Source: Parapedobacter deserti
GTDB lineage: Bacteria > Bacteroidota > Bacteroidia > Sphingobacteriales > Sphingobacteriaceae
NCBI RefSeq assembly: GCF_042646065.1
Contig: NZ_JBHRTA010000003.1
Location: 124,001-188,000, forward strand
Length of the DNA stretch: 64,000 nucleotides
Direction of reading: 5' to 3'
The translations under genes were made by a program, and so were the position numbers. The notes below the pieces were generated by a model. It made no database searches. It was not told the origin of the DNA and saw only the letters and a list, made by a program, of their open reading frames with translations. Below are positions 33,232-41,356 of the stretch, piece after piece; within the stretch, counting starts at the first letter, position 1, and the number at the start of each line of letters is the position of its first letter.

Positions 33232-33990
33232 ATGATGAACAAAATAACTTGCATTTTTTTGTGTGCCGTAGTGCTTTTTAGTTGCGAAAAGGAGATAGAC
33301 GCACGGTACGAGCCATCCTTCAGCGCGTTGAATATCTGGCTAGGGTCCAATGTGCAAAAGCCGGACAGCATGGTTTATAACTTTGCCTTTAGGCCTGTGC
33401 AGGAAGCGGATACGATCAGCTTTTCGGTGCGTCTGATGGGCCTTCCGGCCAACCACGACCGAGAATTTAAACTGATCGCCATCAGTGGTGATACTGCACG
33501 GATCAAGCAGGGGGTCCACTATGAGTTTCCGACATATATCTTGCCTGCGCATGCTTATGAAGGCGTGTATTCGATTTTTATCAAACGGACGGACACATTT
33601 AGCGGACAACCGGGGAGAATTGTTTTTGGATTGATGGAAGACGGGGTGTTCAGGCGGGGTATCCAAGAGCGATCGGACATCGCCATAGTGCTCATGGATC
33701 AGTTTGCCAAGCCGGCGCACTGGGACATTGACCCTGCACCGTACCAGCCCCTTATGCGATTTTTCGGCGCTTACAGCGATGTTAAATTCCAGTTCATCAC
33801 CACTGCGATCGGACGGGCACCAACTTTTAAGGTCCGTTATAGTGGTACGCCAATCCCGCCGGATGAGGTAAGCTACACGCAAGCGCAATATTGGCAAAAT
33901 CGATGCAGAACTCAGCTTCTGCAGTACAATGCCAACAACCCCGAAGCACCTCTCAGGGACGAACATGGCGAAATCGTTACTTTCCCGTAA
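33232..33990 (+). CDS. DUF4843 lipoprotein
   Basis: This 252-residue lipoprotein has the leader MMNKITCIFLCAVVLFSC, with the lipidated Cys at about 18. The rest fits DUF4843: FSALNIWLGSN, MVYNFAFRPVQEADTISFSVRLMGLPANHDREF (in parts), GVHYEFPTYILPA and RIVFGLMEDGVF. Such proteins accompany SusC/SusD pairs with a PKD-like partner and thioredoxins. They are thought to be extra surface lipoproteins of the uptake complex, but the function is not established. This is one of the few genes here with a real Shine-Dalgarno sequence, AGGAGG at 33221-33226, compatible with either of the two adjacent ATGs (33232, 33235). It ends with an apparently disordered tail. Confidence 0.85.
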   Translation: MMNKITCIFLCAVVLFSCEKEIDARYEPSFSALNIWLGSNVQKPDSMVYNFAFRPVQEADTISFSVRLMGLPANHDREFKLIAISGDTARIKQGVHYEFPTYILPAHAYEGVYSIFIKRTDTFSGQPGRIVFGLMEDGVFRRGIQERSDIAIVLMDQFAKPAHWDIDPAPYQPLMRFFGAYSDVKFQFITTAIGRAPTFKVRYSGTPIPPDEVSYTQAQYWQNRCRTQLLQYNANNPEAPLRDEHGEIVTFP

Positions 33991-34031
33991 TTGGATAAAA
34001 ATGAGTTTTATTCATTAAAATATTGATGACC

Positions 34032-35591
34032 ATGAATATAAATCGAATACTAATTGCTTTTTTAGCGCTTATCGCCGCAACCAGTACGGTTTCTTGCCAT
34101 AAGGACAGGGGGAACTATGACCACCTGACCCTGGCGCCGATGGAGATTGATGTGGAAGGGGTGCCGCAATCATATACCCTCCTTCGGTTCGATACCCTAA
34201 CTATCCGCCCAAAAGTACGCTATGGGGGTGTTACCGTCGACCCTGCTGACGCCAAACTCCCTCAGCTTGAGTTTTCGTGGGAAATGTATCCGGCGCAGAT
34301 CGACCGGGAAATCATTGAGAGGCATACCCTATCTGACTCCATCGCGCTCCATGCCGAGATGAATCAACGGGAGCTCACTTGGGAAGTGCTGTTTACCGTC
34401 ACCGACAAGGAGACCGGTGTCAAGGCATTCTCCAAATTCAATGTTGCGATCACGCCTGCGCTGGCAGAGGGCTGGATGGTGCTGTACGAGCGCAACGGCG
34501 CGACCGACGTCGGGATTATCAGCAATAATGACATTTCCAAAACACAGGTGGCCGAACGGGTGTTCATGGATGTCTATTCCGCCTCAAATGGTGCCCCCTT
34601 GCGAGGTACACCTGGTTCCATCATTTATTCCACCGCCAACATGCCAGGAAGAATGAAGCTCTATGTGCAAAGTAGCGAAGACATTGCCTCGATAAACCTG
34701 AACACGTTTGAACGCGTCGCTTCTTTTGACGATGGACTGTTCTGGACCAGACCGGCAGTGGCCGCACCTGCATTGGTGACCGCGACTCCGAGCCGGAAGG
34801 AGTTCTTGATCAATGATAACCGACTACATGTACTGGATTACACCGTAATCGCACCGGGCGACCGAGCATTTAACGATGCCCTGGGGGGCAGTTATGGAAT
34901 GCTGGCGCCGTGGATTGCCACAGCGACATCGCCGGCTTTTGAAGCGATCTTGTATGACCAAACCAACCAGCGGTTTATGAAAGTGATGCAGCGGGGCTCT
35001 GAAGTGGTTCCGATTTCGACAGTCCAAAGCGAGGGCACGCCTTTTGATGTGAATGAGGTAGGAATGGAGCTTATCTTCGCGGACTTGGGATGGAACAATT
35101 GGGAACATATGGTCATGAGGGATACTTACGGCGGCCACTACCTGCTGACGGCTAACTTCATGGAAGGAGAGACTGCTTTCATTGGCAAGGGCAAATACGA
35201 CATGAATACCTGTCCGGATATTGGTAACATCAACGCTATTGCTGCCGGATACTTCGGCGAAGTGTTTTATTACAGTGCGAATGCCAGCCTATATCAATTC
35301 CGTTATACACCGGGCGCCACCGAGATGCTGTGGACCGCCCCTGAGGGCCAAACCATTACCGATATTGCGCTGCAAAAATATTACAATACCAATCGGGCTG
35401 CCGGTGTGCTCTTTGATCCAAAAAATCTTTGCAGGATCCTCTACATTGCCACCTATAATGAAGCTACCAGAACCGGGACCGTATATCAAATGGAGGTCAA
35501 CCCGTCGAGTGGTGCTATTATTGCCGGTACGGAGAAGTCATACAGCGGCTTTGGCAAAATAAAGGCCATGGGCTGGAAACCTTTCTTATAA
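34032..35591 (+). CDS. PKD-like family lipoprotein
   Basis: This 519-residue lipoprotein begins at ATG 34032 (MNINRILIAFLALIAATSTVSC, Cys 22); two nearby upstream start codons would only lengthen the leader. The N-terminal 120 residues form Ig/PKD-like strands (LTIRPKVRYGGVTVDPADAKLPQLEFSWEMY in parts, ELTWEVLFTVTDKETGV), followed by KFNVAITPALAEGWMVLYERNGATDVGII. The rest looks like a beta-propeller (INLNTFERVASFDDGLFWTRP, YSANASLYQFRYTPGATEML). The family follows DUF4843 genes in many Bacteroidota TonB loci. It is presumed to face outward and bind substrate, but no activity is known. Confidence 0.82.
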   Translation: MNINRILIAFLALIAATSTVSCHKDRGNYDHLTLAPMEIDVEGVPQSYTLLRFDTLTIRPKVRYGGVTVDPADAKLPQLEFSWEMYPAQIDREIIERHTLSDSIALHAEMNQRELTWEVLFTVTDKETGVKAFSKFNVAITPALAEGWMVLYERNGATDVGIISNNDISKTQVAERVFMDVYSASNGAPLRGTPGSIIYSTANMPGRMKLYVQSSEDIASINLNTFERVASFDDGLFWTRPAVAAPALVTATPSRKEFLINDNRLHVLDYTVIAPGDRAFNDALGGSYGMLAPWIATATSPAFEAILYDQTNQRFMKVMQRGSEVVPISTVQSEGTPFDVNEVGMELIFADLGWNNWEHMVMRDTYGGHYLLTANFMEGETAFIGKGKYDMNTCPDIGNINAIAAGYFGEVFYYSANASLYQFRYTPGATEMLWTAPEGQTITDIALQKYYNTNRAAGVLFDPKNLCRILYIATYNEATRTGTVYQMEVNPSSGAIIAGTEKSYSGFGKIKAMGWKPFL

Positions 35592-35640
35592 GATCAGTAC
35601 ATAAGTTTATTAAATAAGATCATAACATAAATAAAGTAAC

Positions 35641-36798
35641 ATGACGCGAAAAATCGCAATTGCTTGGGCCGTGGCCTGTACGCTAACTGTGGCAAAGGCC
35701 CAGCAGTTTACCATCAGCGGTCACCTTGACGGCCAAGAGAATGAACAAATCATTGTAAAAGGCCCCAATGGGGATGTTTCCGTACAGGCTATAAACGGTT
35801 CGTTTACGCTAAGCGGACCGGCGAGCGAAGAGCCGTTTGTAACGACGCTCACAACATCTGTGGACCGTAATCTGTATTTGGGCGGAGGCAAAACTGGCAT
35901 GTATATGCCCGCGCAGCCGCTTGAAATTGTATTGACACCCAACGCTTCCCTCACTATCAAGGGTAGTACCCGGAATCTCCATCTGGCGTCGGTGACTGGT
36001 GATGAACTGAATGAAAGCTTCACCGCGTTTCGGAAAGCCGAAGAAAAAGACGTACTGGAAATGGATCAATTGCGACAGCGGATGGTTGAGCTCCGGATTA
36101 TGGGACTGAAAGAAGAACAGGAGGCCACCATGAAACGCATGGTTGAGCTACATCAAGCTATTTCCGCATCCCGTAAGCGCTATATCAATGAGAATCCCGG
36201 CGCATTTGCCAGCGTATATTACCTGTCGCGCAACGCCCGTGAATATCAGCCGGAAGAATTGGAAGCCGCCTATAACAAATTGGCGGACACTTATAAAAAT
36301 ACCAGATACGGAAGGGGACTTGTGCAGCGCATTGCAGCAGCCAAGTCTCTTCATGTAGGTGGTGTATCGCCTGATTTTACGAAGCCTGATGTAAATGGCA
36401 AGCTTGTAAGTCTAAGCCAATTCCGGGGAAAATATGTGCTGCTCGACTTCTGGGGCAGCTGGTGCGGGCCTTGCCGGGCCGCTAATCCGCACCTTAAGTC
36501 GCTCTATGAAAAATATCAGGCCGATGGATTGGAGATTCTCGGCGTCGCCAGCGAGAAGGTAAACAGCCAGGAACAGGCTGAGAAGGTTTGGAAAGCTGCC
36601 ATTGAAGCCGATGGGCTAACATGGACCAATGTGCTGAACAACGAAGTAGACATGAAGCAGGATGTTACCCAGCTGTATCAAATCGAAGGCTATCCTACGC
36701 AGATCTTGCTGGATAGGGAAGGAAAAATTATCGCGCGTTGGCTAGGATCTGGGGCTCAGCAATTGGATGACCAACTTAAAGACATTTTTAATCATTAA
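35641..36798 (+). CDS. TlpA/ResA-like thioredoxin with N-terminal DUF4369-type domain, A
   Basis: This 385-residue exported protein has a signal peptide ending near VAKAQQ. It has an N-terminal beta-rich DUF4369-like domain (about 22-125) and a helical linker (about 125-235). The C-terminal AhpC/TSA-TlpA thioredoxin fold carries the redox motif WGSWCGPC (Cys275, Cys278) and the cis-Pro region EGYPTQILLD. Such proteins reduce disulfides in the periplasm with electrons from a DsbD-type donor. It forms a tandem pair with the next gene, 3 bp apart, at the end of the ECF-controlled operon. Its presence suggests that the imported ligand, or the surface complex, contains disulfides. This is inference from position. 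Confidence 0.92.
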   Translation: MTRKIAIAWAVACTLTVAKAQQFTISGHLDGQENEQIIVKGPNGDVSVQAINGSFTLSGPASEEPFVTTLTTSVDRNLYLGGGKTGMYMPAQPLEIVLTPNASLTIKGSTRNLHLASVTGDELNESFTAFRKAEEKDVLEMDQLRQRMVELRIMGLKEEQEATMKRMVELHQAISASRKRYINENPGAFASVYYLSRNAREYQPEELEAAYNKLADTYKNTRYGRGLVQRIAAAKSLHVGGVSPDFTKPDVNGKLVSLSQFRGKYVLLDFWGSWCGPCRAANPHLKSLYEKYQADGLEILGVASEKVNSQEQAEKVWKAAIEADGLTWTNVLNNEVDMKQDVTQLYQIEGYPTQILLDREGKIIARWLGSGAQQLDDQLKDIFNH

Positions 36799-36801
36799 CT
36801 A

Positions 36802-37992
36802 ATGAAGACGAAGATCTTAAGTTTGCTTCTCGCATGTACGGTAGCGGGCAGCCTAACCTTATATGCACAGCGCAAACAAAGTGACCACCAACAAATGGTG
36901 ATCGAGGGCCACGTAGCTTTCCTCAATCCGCCGGTGCTGGAAAAATACAATCAGGTATGGCTCTACCAGGGGTCCGGTAAAGCACGCAAGCTTATCGATT
37001 CAGCGCAGGTAAACGCCGACGGGAGCTTCCGCCTGCATGCAAGTGCTGTAAGTCCATGTCTCTATCAACTTGACATTCTGAAATGGCAGACCGCGACCTT
37101 CTGGTCTGATTGCGACGTGTATATTGATGCCAGGGGGTATGACACAGCACGTGTCAAGACCAAAAACTCAGGGTTTGTAGACGTGAAAAGTACCTCAGCC
37201 TCGACAAGATTGATCAACACGGCGCTGTATAATCAATATTTGGCAGCCCAGGAAATCAGCGTATTGGCAGACGAGGTATTTGCAGCCCGCCGAAACGCTG
37301 GAAAGGACTCGACCTGGCTCCACTATGTACAGCGCCATGGGTTGGTGAAAAAGAAGGAGGAATTTGAGAGGCTCCGACTAAAGAAAATGATCGCGGAACA
37401 CATCGCCGACCCTGCATCGGTATACTTGCTCAGCTTGCTGCCAACAGATGCAGAGAACGAATTTTTTTCAACGATGATTGGGGTGTTGGCCACCGAATAT
37501 CCCGACCTCGCTGAAGTGCAGCAATTGCGAAAGGAGTATGCCGATCAATCGGCTATCAGAAACGCATTGAAACCAGGCAGTAAAGCCCCGGCTTTTACCT
37601 ACAACGATCCACAGGGGAATCCCGTTGCCCTAGATTCCTTTAGTGGGAAGTATGTGCTTATCGACTTCTGGGCCAGTTGGTGCGGCCCTTGCCGAAAAGC
37701 CATTCCGGCAATCAGCGAGCTTTATGATGCTTACAAAAATAACGGGTTTGACGTGCTAAGTGTGTCTATCGATACGGACGAGCAAGCGTGGCGTAGGGCC
37801 ATGGCTGAGGAGGGCATGCCTTGGCCGCAGGTCCTCAGCGTTGACAAGGAAGAGACCATGCGCAATTTCATGATCATTGGCATACCTACACTGTATCTAA
37901 TCGATCCGGAAGGCCGAATCATAGAGAAGTATACGGGATACAGCACAAAGATCAACTCACGGCTGTCTGAAATTTTTGGCAACGGCGCTTAG
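36802..37992 (+). CDS. TlpA/ResA-like thioredoxin, B
   Basis: This 396-residue tandem paralogue has a signal peptide ending near LYAQ. An N-terminal domain includes HVAFLNPPVLEKYNQVWLYQ, and then come a helical middle and the thioredoxin fold with WASWCGPC (Cys294, Cys297) and IGIPTLYLIDPEG. It diverges strongly from copy A outside the thioredoxin fold (two extra cysteines, Cys86 and Cys104, in the N-terminal domain), so the pair probably serves different partner proteins. It is the last gene before the strong terminator at 38060. Confidence 0.92.
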   Translation: MKTKILSLLLACTVAGSLTLYAQRKQSDHQQMVIEGHVAFLNPPVLEKYNQVWLYQGSGKARKLIDSAQVNADGSFRLHASAVSPCLYQLDILKWQTATFWSDCDVYIDARGYDTARVKTKNSGFVDVKSTSASTRLINTALYNQYLAAQEISVLADEVFAARRNAGKDSTWLHYVQRHGLVKKKEEFERLRLKKMIAEHIADPASVYLLSLLPTDAENEFFSTMIGVLATEYPDLAEVQQLRKEYADQSAIRNALKPGSKAPAFTYNDPQGNPVALDSFSGKYVLIDFWASWCGPCRKAIPAISELYDAYKNNGFDVLSVSIDTDEQAWRRAMAEEGMPWPQVLSVDKEETMRNFMIIGIPTLYLIDPEGRIIEKYTGYSTKINSRLSEIFGNGA

Positions 37993-38059
37993 CTGGTAGA
38001 CACATCTTGTGCATCCGCCTTATCCCCGCAAATGCTACAGCCAAATCGCGGATAACCCA

Positions 38060-38090
38060 AAGCCTTCGCAGTGTAAGCGAAGGCTTTTTT
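38060..38090 (+). terminator. Rho-independent terminator of the ECF-controlled locus
   Basis: AAGCCTTCGC (38060-38069) and GCGAAGGCTT (38077-38086) form a perfect 10-bp stem with a 7-nt loop, continuing into a T-run (to 38090). It separates the thioredoxin genes from the regulator at 38133. Confidence 0.92.
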
Positions 38091-38132
38091 GTGGAAAATC
38101 CTTATGTTTGCCTGTATTCATGTGCAGGGCGG

Positions 38133-41015
38133 ATGTTCAAAGAATCGATAGCAATCACAGTTTCCTTATTACTCCTTTTACTCAGTGCATCACGCGCCCA
38201 GGAAATACAACGTATTGGCTCGCCGTTAGTACAGCAGTACACAAAATCGGAGTATAAAGCCGGAAACCAGAACTGGGCGGTTGCCACCGGTAAACACGGC
38301 ATCATGTACGTTGCCAATACTGACGGCATGCTGGTCTTTGACGGGCAGCACTGGACGCTGCATCACCTGCCGAATAAACGTACAGTACGGAGCGTGACCG
38401 TTGACAGCACGGGAAGGATCTATACTGGTGGGTTGGCCGAGTTCGGATATTGGGAGACGTCGGACCATGGGCACCTACAGTATCATTCGGTAAGTAGGCT
38501 GCTGGATGGCGGGCAGGCCGTAAAGGACGAGGTCTGGAAAATCGTCATTGATGGCGACCGGGTGCTTTTCCAGTCGTTTTCTACAATATATATCTACGAA
38601 AACAACAGCGTGCGCATTGTAAAGGGTGGCGGTGAGCCTTTTCTTTTCCTGCATCAGGTGCAGGGGCGGCTGTTTGTCGAACTGCTGCCGTCTGGTCTTC
38701 GCGAGCTGGTGGGAGACGAGCTGGTTCGGTTGCGGGACACCGAGGAGCTAAACGGTGCTAACATACTGACCATGCTGCCGTTCGAAAACGACGACGTGCT
38801 CATCGGCACCTCCAAGTCGGGTTTGTTTATCATGGATACCGCCGGTATAGTACGAAAGTGGCAGAACACAGCTGACGGATTGCTACGGGCAGCCCAGCTT
38901 AACAATGGTCTAAAACTGGGGGGCGGCCATTACGCGTTCGGTACGATACTTCAAGGCGTGGTAATCATTGATGAGCAGGGTGACATCGTACAACATGTGC
39001 ATAAAGGCAACGGCTTGCAGAACAACACCGTGTTGTCAATCCATTCCGATCATCAGCAGAACATTTGGGCGGGGCTGGACAATGGTGTGGACCGTATCGA
39101 AATTAATGCGCCGTTGTATTATTATGCGGATAACAGCGGAAGCATCGGCACGGTTTACGCTGCCCGCATTTTCGATGGAAATATTTATCTGGGTACCAAC
39201 CAAGGCCTGTTTTACAGTCCATGGCCTATGGGCAAAGGCTACCAACCGTTTGCATTTACACTGGTGGAAGGCTCACAGGGGCAAGTTTGGGACCTCACCG
39301 TGGTGGATGGCGAGCTGCTGTGCGGCCACAATGACGGAACCTATAAAGTATCAGGAAGCAAGCTATGGAAGTTGTCAACTGTCACTGGGGGGTGGGCGCT
39401 TAAGCGGGTGCCTAATCAAGCTCATATCCTACTACAAGGTACCTATACGGGACTGGCCGTCTTCAACAGAAAAGGAGCGGGGTGGCAGTTTTCGCATCGC
39501 GTCGGCGGATTCAATGAACCGGCGCAGTTTATTGAACCCGTATCGCTGACCGACATCTGGACAAGCGGCTACAAAGGATTGCGGCGATTGGCGTTAGATA
39601 GTACGCTCAGGCGGGCACAGGAGGTGCGAGTCTATGATTCCGCAAGTGGTTTGCCATCGAGCACGTTTATCAATGTTTTTGGGCTGGGTGGAAGCCCGAT
39701 ATTTGCTACCGACAGTGGATTTTACCGTCATGAAGACATCACCGACCGGTTTTACCCATACGAGCAGCTGAACGAACAATTGGGGTCCTTTGCTTTTTCA
39801 AACAAAATAGTTCATGCAGGCGGCAGTCGCTATTGGTTCATCAACCGCTCCCGGATTTCGCTGGTTTCTTTCGGACCACAGGGCGTGGTAACGATCGACT
39901 CCACGCAGTTTGCCGCCCTCAATGGACGGATGATGAAATTTTATGAGCACATCAGCCAAGTTGAAGACGATGTATACCTAATCAGCATGGATGATGGGTT
40001 TGCGATCTACCAAGCTGCTGATCAGACAATGGGTAAGTACCAGTTGCCCGCTCCGCTGATCCGTGCAGTCAACAACATCACTGACAGCCTTTCCGGCATA
40101 CGGTATGGGCCGGGCGGTGCACTCACGATTCCTTATAAAAACAACAACATCCGCATCGAATACGCTGCACCATGGTACAGTGCCATACCATTGCGCTATC
40201 AGTTCTTTCTCATCGGCCATTCACGCACTTGGTCTGAGTGGAATGAGGCTGCACAGCGAGAATTTACCAACCTACGGCATGGCAATTATATTTTCCGGGT
40301 ACGGGCCATGGCACCGGATGGCACGGTATCTGCCATTACGGACTTCAAGTTTACGGTATTGCCACCCTGGTATCTTTCATGGGTTGCCTTGGTGGTCTAT
40401 GGGATAGCGTTCGTACTTCTTTTCTTTGCTGGGCGTAGCTGGTACAGGCATAAAATCCATAAACACCAAAGGCTTGTGCAGGAAAACATGATCAGACAGC
40501 AGCAAGAATTGTTGAGAAAGGAAGCCGAGGAGAATGAACAGCGGCTGGTTATACTGGAAAATGAGCGGCTGGAACAGGAGCTGGCCAGCAAGAACCGGGA
40601 GCTGGCCAACTCAGCCATGAGCATCGTGTATAAAAATGAGTTGCTCAACAACGTACATGAAGAGCTGCTACAGCTTCGGGACAGCGATGGGCGTAAGCTC
40701 TCCAATGATCAGCTTCGCAAAATCAAAACCATCATTGAGGACGCCCGCAGTGATGAGCGCGACTGGAACATCTTTGAAGAAAGCTTCAATGAAGCCCACG
40801 AGAACTTTTTCAAGAAGTTGAAGGCCGACTACCCAGAGCTGGTTCCGAATGATCTCAAGCTGTGCGCCTACTTGCGAATGAACATGAACAGTAAAGAGAT
40901 TGCCTCGCTGCTGAACATCACCACGCGCGGCGTGGAGATACGCCGGTACCGTCTGCGCAAAAAGCTCGGTTTGCCACACAATAAAAACCTGACTGAGTTT
41001 CTGCTGGAGCTGTGA
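38133..41015 (+). CDS. membrane-spanning Y_Y_Y-domain / LuxR-type transcriptional regulator
   Basis: This 960-residue sensor-regulator starts at ATG 38133, giving the signal peptide MFKESIAITVSLLLLLLSASRAQE; an upstream extension would run back through the terminator. The periplasmic part is a two-component-regulator-type beta-propeller (about 25-640; repeats such as GIMYVANTDGMLVFDGQHW, WAGLDNGVDRI, IYLGTNQGLFY), then a Y_Y_Y domain (about 650-740). One transmembrane helix follows (about 746-768), then a coiled coil (about 775-835) and a C-terminal LuxR-like helix-turn-helix (about 895-955: MNMNSKEIASLLNITTRGVEIRRYRLRKKL). Unlike hybrid two-component systems it has no kinase or receiver domain, so it should bind DNA directly from the membrane. 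It lies immediately upstream of PUL 3 and presumably activates it. Confidence 0.9.
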   Translation: MFKESIAITVSLLLLLLSASRAQEIQRIGSPLVQQYTKSEYKAGNQNWAVATGKHGIMYVANTDGMLVFDGQHWTLHHLPNKRTVRSVTVDSTGRIYTGGLAEFGYWETSDHGHLQYHSVSRLLDGGQAVKDEVWKIVIDGDRVLFQSFSTIYIYENNSVRIVKGGGEPFLFLHQVQGRLFVELLPSGLRELVGDELVRLRDTEELNGANILTMLPFENDDVLIGTSKSGLFIMDTAGIVRKWQNTADGLLRAAQLNNGLKLGGGHYAFGTILQGVVIIDEQGDIVQHVHKGNGLQNNTVLSIHSDHQQNIWAGLDNGVDRIEINAPLYYYADNSGSIGTVYAARIFDGNIYLGTNQGLFYSPWPMGKGYQPFAFTLVEGSQGQVWDLTVVDGELLCGHNDGTYKVSGSKLWKLSTVTGGWALKRVPNQAHILLQGTYTGLAVFNRKGAGWQFSHRVGGFNEPAQFIEPVSLTDIWTSGYKGLRRLALDSTLRRAQEVRVYDSASGLPSSTFINVFGLGGSPIFATDSGFYRHEDITDRFYPYEQLNEQLGSFAFSNKIVHAGGSRYWFINRSRISLVSFGPQGVVTIDSTQFAALNGRMMKFYEHISQVEDDVYLISMDDGFAIYQAADQTMGKYQLPAPLIRAVNNITDSLSGIRYGPGGALTIPYKNNNIRIEYAAPWYSAIPLRYQFFLIGHSRTWSEWNEAAQREFTNLRHGNYIFRVRAMAPDGTVSAITDFKFTVLPPWYLSWVALVVYGIAFVLLFFAGRSWYRHKIHKHQRLVQENMIRQQQELLRKEAEENEQRLVILENERLEQELASKNRELANSAMSIVYKNELLNNVHEELLQLRDSDGRKLSNDQLRKIKTIIEDARSDERDWNIFEESFNEAHENFFKKLKADYPELVPNDLKLCAYLRMNMNSKEIASLLNITTRGVEIRRYRLRKKLGLPHNKNLTEFLLEL

Positions 41016-41063
41016 TACCATTTCACCCGTTATTCACTACATCATTACCTCTCATAGCAGACT

Positions 41064-41078
41064 GTGTATTCGATACAC
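41064..41078. promoter_or_regulatory. short palindrome upstream of PUL 3
   Basis: GTGTAT-N3-ATACAC is a perfect 6-bp inverted repeat 49 bp after the regulator gene and about 290 bp before susC. It could be an activator site. It is short, and chance occurrence cannot be excluded. Confidence 0.3.
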
Positions 41079-41242
41079 TATCTCGACAATTTTGCTGTAG
41101 TGTCACTGGTTTGATACTAACTGGCTCACAGTGGTATGAGCTGTAATCGAGAAGGGGATCGAGCAGTGCTTGGTCAGTAGATGTAGCAATGTATAGGTAG
41201 GTAATTCACCTTTCAACTAATTACATCACAAATTTGCGAAAC

Positions 41243-41269
41243 ATATGAGCAACCCATGGGTTTTCATAT
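41243..41269. promoter_or_regulatory. extended inverted repeat, candidate operator of PUL 3
   Basis: The 12-bp perfect palindrome AACCCATGGGTT (41251-41262) is flanked by ATATGA (41243-41248) and TCATAT (41264-41269), which are also complementary, with spacers of two and one base. The whole element ends 87 bp before the susC ATG, a plausible position for an activator near a promoter. No convincing TAnnTTTG box was found in the 341-bp gap 41016-41356, which otherwise shows nothing I can interpret. Confidence 0.4.
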
Positions 41270-41356
41270 AACAATGGTTGTGGTGATGGTGTCAGCAGAC
41301 ATGCCGGCATCTAATTAACACATAAAGAATACGCAAAACCAATTAAATTAAGTGAC

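Noticed and set aside
33340..33966. 208-codon open frame on the minus strand
   Set aside because: It is opposite the DUF4843 gene, which has a clear lipoprotein leader and Shine-Dalgarno sequence; the minus frame has no family features.
38103..38110. TATGTTTG as promoter of the Y_Y_Y/LuxR regulator
   Set aside because: The -7 match is good and a TTTG lies upstream, but the spacing is 11 bp instead of 19-20, and the preceding terminator supplies T-rich sequence by chance.
41064..41140. CACTG...CAGTG inverted repeat and neighbouring short dyads before PUL 3
   Set aside because: Five-base arms with a long, uneven spacer are expected by chance in 340 bp; only the longer palindromes were kept.
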